Shown: piece after piece, positions 49,787 to 59,072 of the stretch
Numbering within the stretch: the first letter of the stretch is position 1
How the letters are laid out: the number at the start of each line of letters is the position of its first letter
Assembly: GCA_963666875.2 (NCBI GenBank)
Contig: CAXXPU010000018.1
Coordinates: forward strand, 1-64,000
DNA length: 64,000 nt
Reading direction: 5' to 3'
Source of the DNA: G963662655 sp963666875
GTDB taxonomy: Bacteria; Cloacimonadota; Cloacimonadia; Cloacimonadales; JAIOQZ01
Notes under the pieces: model-generated
Seen by the model: only the letters and a program-made list of their open reading frames with translations
Databases searched by the model: none
Told to the model about the DNA's origin: nothing
Position numbers and translations under genes: made by a program

Positions 49787-50368
49787 ATGTTGAGAACAGT
49801 GTTGATCGGCTGTATTATAGCAATCGGCTTCCTTCAAGCAATTACGCCTCACATTCAACTTGATATGGCTTTCCCATACGCGGACAAGCAAGAAATCGAA
49901 TACAATGGAACAACCTCCGAATACAATACTGCGTTAGGGCATTCTTTCTCGCTCGAGGTGACCGTTCCGGTCTTAAATATCGTGGATGCGGGTATCGGAT
50001 ACGAATACCAGTTTGATCGTGAAGTTGATGATGAAATCTCGGACACGACGCCGCGTTTTCGATTCATGCCAGTATATATGGTTATAAGCCGTAATCTGTT
50101 CAGCGAAGGCAACCTCAATCCCGGCTTGATCGTACACGCCGGATACGCGTTCCTCTCCGCTAATGGCGATTTCGAGCAGGGCGGCGATACAGCGGGTGGC
50201 TTGTACTATGCTGCCGGTGTTGGTGTCACGCTCTATGAACGTCTCGTTATCAGTTGCCTGTACCGCCATCTCGAGGGTGAAGTCAGTGTTGGCGATAGCG
50301 AAACACTTCTCAAAGATTCGACTGTGGAACAAAACGAAATTGATGCTCGTTTGGGATTCAGATTCTAA
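49787..50368 (+). CDS. Outer-membrane beta-barrel protein of unknown function
   Basis: 193 residues. Signal peptide LIGCIIAIGFLQA, then alternating strands with aromatic girdle residues (HIQLDMAFPYA, FSLEVTVPVLNIVDAGIGYEYQF, FMPVYMVISRNLF, GLYYAAGVGVTLYERLVISCLYRHLE), closing with IDARLGFRF. The terminal Phe is the usual sorting signal of outer-membrane barrels. About eight strands, so OmpX/OmpW-size. Own promoter (49732) and terminator (50393), so it is a single-gene unit. Function not recognised. Confidence 0.78.
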   Translation: MLRTVLIGCIIAIGFLQAITPHIQLDMAFPYADKQEIEYNGTTSEYNTALGHSFSLEVTVPVLNIVDAGIGYEYQFDREVDDEISDTTPRFRFMPVYMVISRNLFSEGNLNPGLIVHAGYAFLSANGDFEQGGDTAGGLYYAAGVGVTLYERLVISCLYRHLEGEVSVGDSETLLKDSTVEQNEIDARLGFRF

Positions 50369-50392
50369 GAGCTATCCCATACATTTTACGTA

Positions 50393-50419
50393 CCCCTGTC
50401 CCGGCAGGGGTTTTTTTTT
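50393..50419 (+). terminator. Intrinsic terminator of the barrel gene
   Basis: CCCCTG-TCCCGG-CAGGGG stem-loop (6 bp) followed by nine T, 24 nt after the stop codon. A transposase remnant begins within the T-run. Confidence 0.88.
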
Positions 50420-50562
50420 GGACAAAGTTTGTCGATGGGTTCACGATGAAACCGGCAGACCGCCAGTCCACCCGATCCGCTTGTTCAAGATGCTGTTCAT
50501 CGGGTATTTATTCGGCATCAGATCGGAGCGTCAACTTATTAAGGAGATCTTGATGTGTCTGA
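50417..50562 (+). pseudogene. Remnant of an IS1182/IS5-type transposase (DUF772 part)
   Basis: One frame reads FLDKVCRWVHDETGRPPVHPI and LFKMLFIGYLFGIRSERQLIKEI, which matches the conserved DUF772 segment of IS1182-like transposases (xxGRPPYxPxxLFK...YLxGxxSxRxLxxEI). About 45 codons remain of a protein of 450-500; sequence on either side is not transposase-like. It marks past transposition in this patch. Confidence 0.7.
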
Positions 50563-50723
50563 TTGGTGCGATAGATAAGGGCATTCCGTGTCACTTCATG
50601 ATGTTGCACGATGGAAAACATGCTGTCACAAAGTGGAAAATGAAGGTGTCACTTTACAGAAGGATTTTCTGAATTTCTCAAATCTCGTAAGTCGTTGCAA
50701 ACAAAGGAGTTAGGCAATAAAAA

Positions 50724-50801
50724 TGGTCGGGATGACAGGATTTGAACCTGCGACCACTTGAACCCCATTCAAGTACGCTAGCCGAACTGCGCTACATCCC
50801 G
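50724..50801 (-). tRNA. tRNA-Pro (TGG)
   Basis: Minus strand, 78 nt with encoded CCA; acceptor CGGGATG / CATCCCG, anticodon stem CTTGA / TCAAG with loop ATGGGGT giving TGG, T-loop GTTCAAATC. Confidence 0.97.
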
Positions 50802-50867
50802 ACGCATGAATGACCAATTTGAAAATCGATGCCGGATTGACAAGCTTTTTTTCAGGTTTTCGTTATC

Positions 50868-51284
50868 TCACTCACCGATAATCTTCACCAGCACGCGCTT
50901 GCGGCGCTTACCGTCGAACTCACCGTAGAAAATCGCCTCCCACGGACCAAGATCGAGTTTCCCATCCGTGATGGCGACCAAGACTTCCCGACCCATTACG
51001 GTACGCTTCAGATGCGCATCGGCATTGTCTTCGAATCCGTTGTGGGCGTATTGTTTGTACGGCTTCTCGGGTGCGAGCTTCTCCAGCCACTTCTCGTAAT
51101 CGGCATGCAGACCGGGCTCGTTGTCGTTGATGAAAACGCTGGCGGTAATGTGCATGGCGTTGATCAGGCAGAGTCCCTCTTTCACGCCGCTTTCTCTGAC
51201 GCAATCCTCGACCTGCGGTGTGATATGAACCATCTTGCGGCGAGTCAGCGTCTCAAACCACAATTCCTTACGATAGCTTTTCAT
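50868..51284 (-). CDS. YjbQ family protein
   Basis: 138 residues of the UPF0047/YjbQ family (secondary thiamine-phosphate synthase activity has been reported). Motifs: GLCLINAMHITASVFINDNEPGLHADYEKWL, the His-rich site LKRTVMGREVLVAITDGKLDLGPWEAIFYGEFDGKRRKRVLVKIIG. Overlaps the stop of the SNF2 helicase gene by 4 nt (ATGA), so co-expressed. Confidence 0.9.
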   Translation of the reverse strand: MKSYRKELWFETLTRRKMVHITPQVEDCVRESGVKEGLCLINAMHITASVFINDNEPGLHADYEKWLEKLAPEKPYKQYAHNGFEDNADAHLKRTVMGREVLVAITDGKLDLGPWEAIFYGEFDGKRRKRVLVKIIGE

Positions 51285-54200
51285 TTATGCCCCTCCCCCG
51301 TCGAGTATTCGAAGAGGTTACGCAAATCATCTACGTCGAGCTTGCGCAGGATATTCTGTCCACCCTCGATGATGTTCTCGAACATCTCGATCTTGTCGTG
51401 TTGCAGGTTGAGGATCTTCTCTTCCACCGTACCGAGCGTGATCAGCTTATAGACGTTCACCTTCTTGGTTTGACCGATGCGGTGCGCACGATCGATAGCC
51501 TGATTCTCGCCCATGGGATTCCACCACGGATCGACCAGCACAACCGTGTCCGCAGCGGTCAGGTTCAAGCCGAATCCACCGGTTTTGAGGCTGATCAGGA
51601 AAGCCCGGACGTTGGCGTTATTGTTGAAGTTATCGACTCGCTTGTGTCGCAGCTTCGTATCGCCGTCCATGTATTCGAAGACGATCCTTTTCTTCGCAAG
51701 GTATTGACGGATCAGCTTGAGCGTCTCCACGAACTGACTGAAGACCAGCACCTTACGACCGCTCTCGATAGCGTCTTCGAGGATGATCATGAGCTGTTCC
51801 ATCTTGCCGGAGAGGTCGGCGAGTGTCTTGAGATCCTTTTGTACCAGCGCTGGATGATTGCATATCTGTCGAAGCCTCGTGAGCGCCGCAAGAACGTGGA
51901 TATAGTTACCGGTGTCGATCTGGTCGAACCGGTTGATAAAATTCTTCTTCACCGACTCGATAACCTCGACATAGAGCTTTTCCTGAAGCGGCGACATGCG
52001 GCAATACGATATCTGTTCCTGCTTGTCGGGAAGCTCGATCAGCACGTCCTTCTTCTTTCTTCTCAGGATGAACGGCGAAATCAGCGCCGCCAGGTGTTCC
52101 TGCTTCTCGTGCTTTTCCAGAAGCGGCGAGACATACTCCGACTTGAACTTGCGCGGTGACGGCAGGTATCCCGGAAGCAGGAAGTCGAAGATCGACCACA
52201 GCTCGGTCGGATTGTTTTCCATAGGCGTACCGGTCAGAGCAAGTCGATAACGGGCATTGAGCTTCTTGATCGCCTTGGATCGCAGTGCACCGGCGTTCTT
52301 GATGTGCTGCGCCTCATCGAGAATGACGTAGTTGAAGAAGATCGTCTGAAGCTCTTCGAGGTCGTTCATGATGATCGAATACGATGCGATGAATATCTGC
52401 ACGTTATTCGTCTCGAGCAGTGCGGCTCGCTCTTCCTTGTTGCCCTCGTAGATAATGTAGTTCAGGCTCGGATTGAATTTCTCGATCTCCGCTGCCCAGT
52501 TGTAGAGCAGCGTCTTCGGGCAGATAACCAATGACATCGTGTTGGACGGTAGATTGGAGAGAACCGAGATTGCCTGGATCGTCTTGCCCAGACCCATATC
52601 GTCCGCCAGAATGCCGCCCAGATGGAAATTCTGGAGCATCTTGAGCCACTGGTAACCCGCCTTCTGGTAATTTCTCATCACCGGCATGAGAACCCGTGGA
52701 ACCGGATTGTCCTCGTCCAGTTTTCGCGCCAGAATCGCCTCGAACATGTTTTGCAGATACTCGTCGCCCTGGATATTGATTCCCTCACGAATCGAGGTCA
52801 ACTGATAGATATAGGGTATGTTATAGACCGAAAGCTTGTAGTAGTCGCCGCCTGTTTTGTGGCTGCGCTTCATCAGTCGCTCGACATCGCGGAAGGTCTC
52901 CTGATTGGTGAAATAGAGCAGCCTGCCGTCATCGAGCTTGAGGAACTTCTCCTTTCTTCTGAAGAATTTTTTCAGATCCTCGTGGGTGAATACCAGTTCT
53001 TTATAGTGGTAGGTCACCTCGTATTCGAACCAGTCAATCTGGTCGGTAGTCTTTGCACGGATGGTCGGCTGAAGCGTGACCTTGTATATGAATTCCTTCT
53101 TGAGTTCGTCGCTGAGCTGAATATTCCAGCTCGGATCGGTCTCCTCGAAGATAGTCTTTTTGAGCATGTCGATTTCTTCCTCGCCCTCGAAATGCATCTT
53201 CAGTTCGAAATCGCGCTCCTCCGAACTCGCCTTCGGAAGTTTGACAAGGAAGTGATCGATTTGATATCGTACTTGCGGCGGGATATAGAACCAGGTCTCG
53301 CGCTGGTTCTGGTCGTATCGAACAAGCTCCGCCGGATAATAGATAACCGACATAGGAACCGGTACGTCTTCGGCGTAGTTAAGGATTCCTTCCATCAGGA
53401 TTTGTTTCTCGCCATGCTTGCTGAGCTTGAAAGTCGGAACCGGCGCACCGTCGTAGAGGTCCGGTAGCTCAATCGATTCGTCGAAGTCCAGATAGCAGCG
53501 AATAAGGCTGAGTTGGTGCGTAACCACCGACGCGAAATAGATCAGGTCTTCCCTACGCAGAATATATCCGTCGCCCAACACCTTCTCCGTCACTTCCTTC
53601 TTGAAGGGAAGCTGGATATGTTGCAGGACGTTTTTCAGGAAGATGTATGCAAGTCGATTGACGAAATACGCCGAAATTTTCTCGCCCGGCGCTACACTGA
53701 AAAGGTATTGCTCGTCATTGATCGGCGAGATCAGGAAACTCAGTTGATAGGGTTCCTCTTCGAAAAGGATACGATCGCCGGTCTCCTTGACGAATATCTT
53801 GTTTTGCAGGATGCGCAACATCGGTATGAAATGGAAAAAATCACGCTTATAGATCGTGAAAAAGCCGCCCGTTCTGCTGAAGGAGCACTTGTATTGCTGA
53901 AGCATCTTGAGCAGAGAAAGCTCTTCGTTGGTAAAGGCGTCCATCTGGCTGTGCGCGAGATCCAGTTCCTCCTGCGTGATATCCTTCAAGTCCCTCTCCG
54001 CTACGATCATGGAGATGAGCCGTATATCGATGGGCCGGTAGTACCGGAAATAGAAGCGTATCTTGTCGTTTGTGTCGTAGATACCCGAGACCGAGATCTG
54101 CGTGTTGAGCAAGATCCGCTGCCAGTATTCGTTGTATTGCAAGAGGCGCGTCTGGTAAGTCTGAATCACGCGTTCCAGCAGAATATCGGTGGAAAGGAAG

Positions 54201-54490
54201 CGATAGGTGTAGTCCAAGACAGTCAGATAATGTGGACAGGTATCGTCCTGACTGCATTCCGAACACGTAAACGAAAGGATTTTCCGGGAATCGGCATTGT
54301 ACAGAATGGTGATCTTCCCGGGGAATCGCAGGTTTCCGGCGGTTGCCGCCGTGAAATTAAATACAACATTCCCATTTTCATCTTTATAAAGATTGTATTC
54401 AAGTTCATCTTTATTCAATGCTTTTACAGAGCTTCGGAAATACCAGGTGTTGGAATGCTCATGATACTCGTTGCCAAATAATCTTGCCAT
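51281..54490 (-). CDS. SNF2-family DEAD-like helicase with SWIM zinc finger
   Basis: 1069 residues. A SWIM finger near residues 85-100 (CSECSQDDTCPHY). A long middle part (about 150-600) has no clear catalytic domain. The SNF2 ATPase follows: ILADDMGLGKTIQAIS (Walker A, about 628), VILDEAQHIKNAGALRSKA (DEAQ-type box, about 722) and LTGTPMENNPTELWSIF. The helicase C domain (850-1020) has FLISLKTGGFGLNLTAADTVVLVDPWWNP and AIDRAHRIGQTK. Presumed to move along DNA and strip proteins; it is a bacterial SNF2 not adjacent to restriction or defence genes here. Confidence 0.9.
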   Translation of the reverse strand: MARLFGNEYHEHSNTWYFRSSVKALNKDELEYNLYKDENGNVVFNFTAATAGNLRFPGKITILYNADSRKILSFTCSECSQDDTCPHYLTVLDYTYRFLSTDILLERVIQTYQTRLLQYNEYWQRILLNTQISVSGIYDTNDKIRFYFRYYRPIDIRLISMIVAERDLKDITQEELDLAHSQMDAFTNEELSLLKMLQQYKCSFSRTGGFFTIYKRDFFHFIPMLRILQNKIFVKETGDRILFEEEPYQLSFLISPINDEQYLFSVAPGEKISAYFVNRLAYIFLKNVLQHIQLPFKKEVTEKVLGDGYILRREDLIYFASVVTHQLSLIRCYLDFDESIELPDLYDGAPVPTFKLSKHGEKQILMEGILNYAEDVPVPMSVIYYPAELVRYDQNQRETWFYIPPQVRYQIDHFLVKLPKASSEERDFELKMHFEGEEEIDMLKKTIFEETDPSWNIQLSDELKKEFIYKVTLQPTIRAKTTDQIDWFEYEVTYHYKELVFTHEDLKKFFRRKEKFLKLDDGRLLYFTNQETFRDVERLMKRSHKTGGDYYKLSVYNIPYIYQLTSIREGINIQGDEYLQNMFEAILARKLDEDNPVPRVLMPVMRNYQKAGYQWLKMLQNFHLGGILADDMGLGKTIQAISVLSNLPSNTMSLVICPKTLLYNWAAEIEKFNPSLNYIIYEGNKEERAALLETNNVQIFIASYSIIMNDLEELQTIFFNYVILDEAQHIKNAGALRSKAIKKLNARYRLALTGTPMENNPTELWSIFDFLLPGYLPSPRKFKSEYVSPLLEKHEKQEHLAALISPFILRRKKKDVLIELPDKQEQISYCRMSPLQEKLYVEVIESVKKNFINRFDQIDTGNYIHVLAALTRLRQICNHPALVQKDLKTLADLSGKMEQLMIILEDAIESGRKVLVFSQFVETLKLIRQYLAKKRIVFEYMDGDTKLRHKRVDNFNNNANVRAFLISLKTGGFGLNLTAADTVVLVDPWWNPMGENQAIDRAHRIGQTKKVNVYKLITLGTVEEKILNLQHDKIEMFENIIEGGQNILRKLDVDDLRNLFEYSTGEGHK

Positions 54491-54668
54491 ATACCTTCCC
54501 TCGGCTGGTTTTCCAGTCTCGAAACCAGAATTTGAATTGTAGCAGACTCCGCGTAGATGTCAATGAATTATTAAAACGCGGCGTGTGATTTTACGAACAG
54601 TGATGGCTTTTCTTCCTTTATCCGCAAGGAATTCAGCGAATTGAACACTGGCTCATGAAATCCGATTT
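54491..54668. other. Intergenic gap before ctpA end
   Basis: About 180 bp between the helicase start and the end of the ctpA-type gene. It should hold the promoter of the helicase-yjbQ pair. I see no clear terminator or gene. Confidence 0.5.
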
Positions 54669-56249
54669 CTATTGCTTGATGGAGAACATCGCCTCCAGGC
54701 TGGGATATTTATCGAACAGTTCCAGCGCTTTCTGCAACTGGATATCTTCCTTCAGCGATGCGCGATAACCTTCCACTTCACCGAGTTTCTGCGCGATGAT
54801 CTCGCTGGCGAGGCTGTTGCGTAACCATCGGCTTGACCGCTCGAAATCTTCACTGGAATATTCGATCTTCTCGTCGTCGATCATTTTCACGAATTTCGTG
54901 AACATCGGCTCGCTGACCGTGAAATCGGCAGTAACTTCGTTGCCGTTGTCGATCAGATAATCTACCGCGAACCGGAAGAAAAGGTTCGCCTGCTTGATGC
55001 TGCGTTCCAAATTGGAAAGCGAGTCTTGCTCGATCAAGACGTCCGGCGTGATTCCGCCTCCGCCATGCACGACGCGCCCACGTTGTGTGTAATAGGTCTC
55101 TTCCGTTTTCTCTTCGGCTTTTTTCTCTTCCTCTTCGCTGATCTCTTTTCCTCTCAATTCTTTGTCCTGTAAATCCTTGTGGATGCAGCGACCGGAGTTG
55201 ATGTAATAACGCGACGTGGTGATCTTGATGCCGCCCTCCGAGAGAGGATACAACTGCTGTACCGAACCTTTACCGAAGGAGGTCTCCCCTACGACGAGTC
55301 CGCGATCGTAGTCCTGGATTGTTCCCGCGAAGATCTCCGCGGCACTGGCAGTTCCGTCGTTGATGAGCGCTATGACAGTGTAGCCGTTACGCTGCCTCGG
55401 GATCTGCGTGAAGAATTCCTTGGATGTTCCGGGCGCTCTCCCGCGTGTATAAACGACGCGCTTGTCTTTACCGATGAATTCGTTGACGGTGTTGACCGCC
55501 TCTTCCAGCAATCCGCCCGGGTTGTAGCGCAAGTCGATGAGAAGTCCGTTCAGGTCGTTCTGCTCAAGCTGATCCAGCGCTGCCCTGAGCTCTTCCGAAG
55601 CAGTGGCGTTGAACTGCCGGATACGGATATACCCGATCCCGTCGTCCAGCATGAACGCGTAGGGAACGCTCTTGATCTTGATGACATCGCGTATGATGTG
55701 GAACTCGATCGGATCCTCGAAGCCCGGTCGCTCGATGGTGAGATTGACCGGTGTACCCTTAGGTCCGCGCAGGCGTTTGATTGCATCGTCGGTGCTGATG
55801 CCGACGATGTCCTCGCCATCGACTTCGATCAGCCTGTCGCCGGCGTGAATGCCCTGTCGATATGCCGGAGTTCCTTCGATCGGCGACACAACGGTGATAT
55901 ACTCTTCCTTTTTATCCACGGAAAGCCCGATACCTTCGAATTCACCACGCGTGTTGGTCTGAAAATCCTCGTACTCGTCCGTCTGGAAATAGACGGTATG
56001 CGGATCGACCTCCTCCATCATTCCGTCGATGGCGGCGTCGATCAGATCCTCGATAGACAGATCTTTGACGTAATTCTGATTCAAGCTGTAGAGGATCTCG
56101 TTGAAGAGGCGGATCTTTTCGTAGGCTGTGTCGCGTTCTTCGGGCTCGGGCTTGTTCCCCGCAATGGTGAATGCCCACACGCCGAGCGCGAACCACAGCA
56201 TGATGATCGCGATCAGTACCAGTTTGTTGCGTCGTGTAATCTTCATCAT
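54669..56249 (-). CDS. ctpA: Carboxy-terminal processing protease (CtpA, S41 family)
   Basis: 526 residues. TM/signal anchor at 9-28, PDZ domain (about 85-170: GIGLSVDKKEEYITVVSPIEGTPAYRQGIHAGDRLIEVDGEDI), catalytic core with GTASAAEIFAGTIQDYDRGLVVGETSFGKGSVQ (Ser and Lys). C-terminal extension of about 150 residues with coiled, charged sequence. Cleaves C-termini of periplasmic proteins. It follows prc by 13 nt, so two S41 proteases are made together. Confidence 0.92.
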   Translation of the reverse strand: MMKITRRNKLVLIAIIMLWFALGVWAFTIAGNKPEPEERDTAYEKIRLFNEILYSLNQNYVKDLSIEDLIDAAIDGMMEEVDPHTVYFQTDEYEDFQTNTRGEFEGIGLSVDKKEEYITVVSPIEGTPAYRQGIHAGDRLIEVDGEDIVGISTDDAIKRLRGPKGTPVNLTIERPGFEDPIEFHIIRDVIKIKSVPYAFMLDDGIGYIRIRQFNATASEELRAALDQLEQNDLNGLLIDLRYNPGGLLEEAVNTVNEFIGKDKRVVYTRGRAPGTSKEFFTQIPRQRNGYTVIALINDGTASAAEIFAGTIQDYDRGLVVGETSFGKGSVQQLYPLSEGGIKITTSRYYINSGRCIHKDLQDKELRGKEISEEEEKKAEEKTEETYYTQRGRVVHGGGGITPDVLIEQDSLSNLERSIKQANLFFRFAVDYLIDNGNEVTADFTVSEPMFTKFVKMIDDEKIEYSSEDFERSSRWLRNSLASEIIAQKLGEVEGYRASLKEDIQLQKALELFDKYPSLEAMFSIKQ

Positions 56250-56262
56250 GGCATATCCGTTG

Positions 56263-58425
56263 TTATTTCAGGGCTGCCTTGTACTCGTTCAGGTCATCCA
56301 GAACGAAAGTGGCTTCCTGGACGTAAATATCCTTCTTCAGGTTGGTTATCATATCCTGTTCCTGCTCGAGCTGATTGGCATCCTTCTCTTCCTCCAGCGG
56401 ATAGAGGTCTTTGAGCTGCACATCCAGCCCCTCTCGCTCGACCAGATAGCTTTCCATCTTCTTACGATATTCTTCGTTTTTCTGTCGTTCCTGAATCATG
56501 TCGATCACGTTCAGGCTCAGCATGGTCTGCTCGCGTTCCTTGCGCAGAGCATCGTTGCGTTTTTCCAGATAGCTGAACGCCTCGTTCTCATCCGTACGCG
56601 ATTGGCTTCTGCGCGAGACGACAGAATTATCCAGCTTCGTCTTGCTCCAGAGCTCGTACTGAGCCGGTTCGATCGTGTCGTACGGAAGCGCATAATCGTA
56701 TTCCTTCTCGCCGATATCCACGTAGTCGTACGGACTCGGCAGAACGATGTCCGGTATCACGCCCCTGTACTGCGTCGTGGTACCGTCGATGCGATAGAAT
56801 TTCTGTATGGTCAGTTTGAGCGAACCGAACGGCTTCAGATATTCGAAGAGAGAATTGACGTAGCGATCGAGGTCGTTCAGGTTCTGCACGGTACCTTTGC
56901 CGAAGGAGCTGTTCGAGCCGATAATCACGGCGCGATTGTAGTCTTGCAGCGCAGCCGACAGAATCTCCGAAGCCGAAGCGCTGAACTGGTTCACCAGCAC
57001 CACCAACGGGCCGTCGTACTGCACGCGGCTATCGTAGTCCGAATGAACGCGCGTGCCGCGAATCTTGTCGCTGACCTGCACGATCGGGCCTTCCTCGATG
57101 AAGAGTCCGCCGATGCTGACCGCGTCCTGAAGCGCGCCGCCGCCGTTGTTGCGCAGATCGAGGATCATGCCGTCGATATCTTCGTCCTTGAGTAGCGCGA
57201 TCGCCTGCGCGACGTCATCAGTCGAATTGCGATTGGTCTTGTTCTGGAAATCCCGGTAGAAACCGGGGAGTCGCACGTATCCATAGCGCTTGCTGCGCTT
57301 GGTGTCTTTTAGCAGCGCAGCTTTGGCGTACGTCTCTTCGATCACGACAACATCCCGGATGATCGGAATAACCTTGATCTCGCCGGTCGATTTCTTGACC
57401 GTCAGGCGCACCTCGGTGCCCTTCTTGCCGCGAATATAGGTAACGGCGTCGTCAACCGGCATATCGACCACGTCCAACGCTTCTCCGTCACCCTGCGCGA
57501 CCTTCAGGATCAGGTCTTCCGGTTCGAGCTCGCCCTGACGCCACGAAGCGCTTCCCGGGATGATCTCGGTTACCTTGATGTAGCCGTCCTCCTGGGATAG
57601 TCTCGCGCCGATACCCTCGAACTGCCCGGTCATGTCGATCTGGAAGTCTTCCTCGGCCTTGGGCGGCATGTAGGCGGTATGCGGGTCGAGCGAATTCAGG
57701 ATCGAGTTCATGTAGATCGCGAAACGATCGTCGGTGTTCTGATCACGAAGTCGTTTCAGCATCATTTCCGTCGATTTCAGAACCTTCTGACGAGCCTCTT
57801 CCTCCAGCGCCGGATCGAGCTTACCGCCCTTCAGAAACAACGCCATCAGGTCTTTCTGAACTTCCTCGTCATCGGTATTCAGCGAATCCGCGGTCTCTTT
57901 CAGAACGAAGTAGCGCTGTAGCACCTGATACTTGAGCAATTTCTCCCAGCGTTTTTTCAGGCTGGCCATATCTTTACACCACTTGCTCTTATCGCCATCG
58001 GTTTCAAGTGAATCCCCGGAAAAGTAGTCGAAAGGATTTGACAGCATATCTTTATAGAATGCATCAACCTGGTCGAGCCGCTCTTCGAATATCCCGTTCA
58101 CATCGACATAGAATTCGAATTTCTCGGGTAGATCCTTCGAATTAATCTGGTCGTCGATTTCATCCTGCATCTTCGACAGCCGATCCACGTCCGATTGCAG
58201 GAAGAAGCGTTTGCGGTAATCGAGGCGGTCCAGATACATGTCAAACACGCGTTCGGAGAGTTCGTCGTCGATTTCATGCGGATTGAAGTGGATCTGGTTG
58301 ACATACTTCATGGTCTCGATCATGACGATCTTGTTGCGATCCGTCACATCCACCGCGAAAATCGACGAAAATGCGATCAGGATCAGCATCGCCACCAGTA
58401 TTCTTCTATTCTGTCTCAAATTCAT
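56263..58425 (-). CDS. prc: Tail-specific protease Prc (S41 family)
   Basis: 720 residues. Signal peptide (RRILVAMLILIAFSSIFA), N-terminal Prc helical domain (about 30-200), PDZ (about 230-310: GIGARLSQEDGYIKVTEIIPGSASWRQGELEPEDLILKV), catalytic LVNQFSASASEILSAALQDYNRAVIIGSNSSFGKGTVQ with Ser and Lys, and a DUF3340-like C-terminal part. Degrades or trims periplasmic proteins with exposed ends. Stop/start overlap with tmk by one base; part of the operon reaching from 63650. Confidence 0.92.
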   Translation of the reverse strand: MNLRQNRRILVAMLILIAFSSIFAVDVTDRNKIVMIETMKYVNQIHFNPHEIDDELSERVFDMYLDRLDYRKRFFLQSDVDRLSKMQDEIDDQINSKDLPEKFEFYVDVNGIFEERLDQVDAFYKDMLSNPFDYFSGDSLETDGDKSKWCKDMASLKKRWEKLLKYQVLQRYFVLKETADSLNTDDEEVQKDLMALFLKGGKLDPALEEEARQKVLKSTEMMLKRLRDQNTDDRFAIYMNSILNSLDPHTAYMPPKAEEDFQIDMTGQFEGIGARLSQEDGYIKVTEIIPGSASWRQGELEPEDLILKVAQGDGEALDVVDMPVDDAVTYIRGKKGTEVRLTVKKSTGEIKVIPIIRDVVVIEETYAKAALLKDTKRSKRYGYVRLPGFYRDFQNKTNRNSTDDVAQAIALLKDEDIDGMILDLRNNGGGALQDAVSIGGLFIEEGPIVQVSDKIRGTRVHSDYDSRVQYDGPLVVLVNQFSASASEILSAALQDYNRAVIIGSNSSFGKGTVQNLNDLDRYVNSLFEYLKPFGSLKLTIQKFYRIDGTTTQYRGVIPDIVLPSPYDYVDIGEKEYDYALPYDTIEPAQYELWSKTKLDNSVVSRRSQSRTDENEAFSYLEKRNDALRKEREQTMLSLNVIDMIQERQKNEEYRKKMESYLVEREGLDVQLKDLYPLEEEKDANQLEQEQDMITNLKKDIYVQEATFVLDDLNEYKAALK

Positions 58426-59072
58426 TACCTCAGTTCGTTGTTCTCGGTTTTCAATAATATATCCATTTTTCGGATAATCTCACCATGGATTTCTTCAATG
58501 GTACCGCGACCATCTATAATACAGAAACGCGACGGCTCCCGTTTTGCAACATCCAAAAAGCCTTGGCGCACCCTTTTATGGAAATCGATGTCTTCCTTCT
58601 CGATTCGATCCGCCGTGCAGGGTTGAATCCGGCAGAGACCCTTTTCCGCGGGTAGATCGATCAGGAACGTGATGTCCGGCACCAGTGAGAAGGTCGCGAA
58701 CTGCGTAATGCTGTCGATCTTGCCCAGATCGAGTCTTCTCGCAGCGCCCTGATAGGCGATGGACGAATCGTTGTAACGGTCCGAGATGACACACCAGCCC
58801 TTTTCCAGCGCCGGGATGATCCACTGACCGGTGTGCTGGCTTCTGCTCGCCATGTAAAGGAGGAGTTCGGTCTCGGGCAGCATTTCCAAGTTCTCGGGAT
58901 CGAGTAGCAGGTGGCGGATCTTTTCCGAGATGAGCGGTCCGCCCGGTTCCCGGGTCAGAAGGACGCTCTTGCCTGTCGATTCGAGATACTCTTTCAGCAT
59001 CTTCGACTGGGTCGATTTGCCGCAGCCTTCGATTCCCTCGAAGGTGATGAAAACTCCCTTGCTCCGTCTCAT
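58425..59072 (-). CDS. tmk: Thymidylate kinase
   Basis: 215 residues. Phosphorylates dTMP. P-loop FEGIEGCGKSTQSK, DR-containing LTREPGG, the RYNDSSIAYQGAAR motif with the RxxxSxxAYQG signature. Shares its first base with the nadB stop codon and its last with the prc start. Confidence 0.94.
   Translation of the reverse strand: MRRSKGVFITFEGIEGCGKSTQSKMLKEYLESTGKSVLLTREPGGPLISEKIRHLLLDPENLEMLPETELLLYMASRSQHTGQWIIPALEKGWCVISDRYNDSSIAYQGAARRLDLGKIDSITQFATFSLVPDITFLIDLPAEKGLCRIQPCTADRIEKEDIDFHKRVRQGFLDVAKREPSRFCIIDGRGTIEEIHGEIIRKMDILLKTENNELR

Noticed and set aside
55908..55916. DnaA-box-like TTATCCACG within ctpA
   Set aside because: Single site in coding sequence; chance match.
55179..56414. 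411-codon plus-strand open frame
   Set aside because: Antisense of ctpA; no motif.
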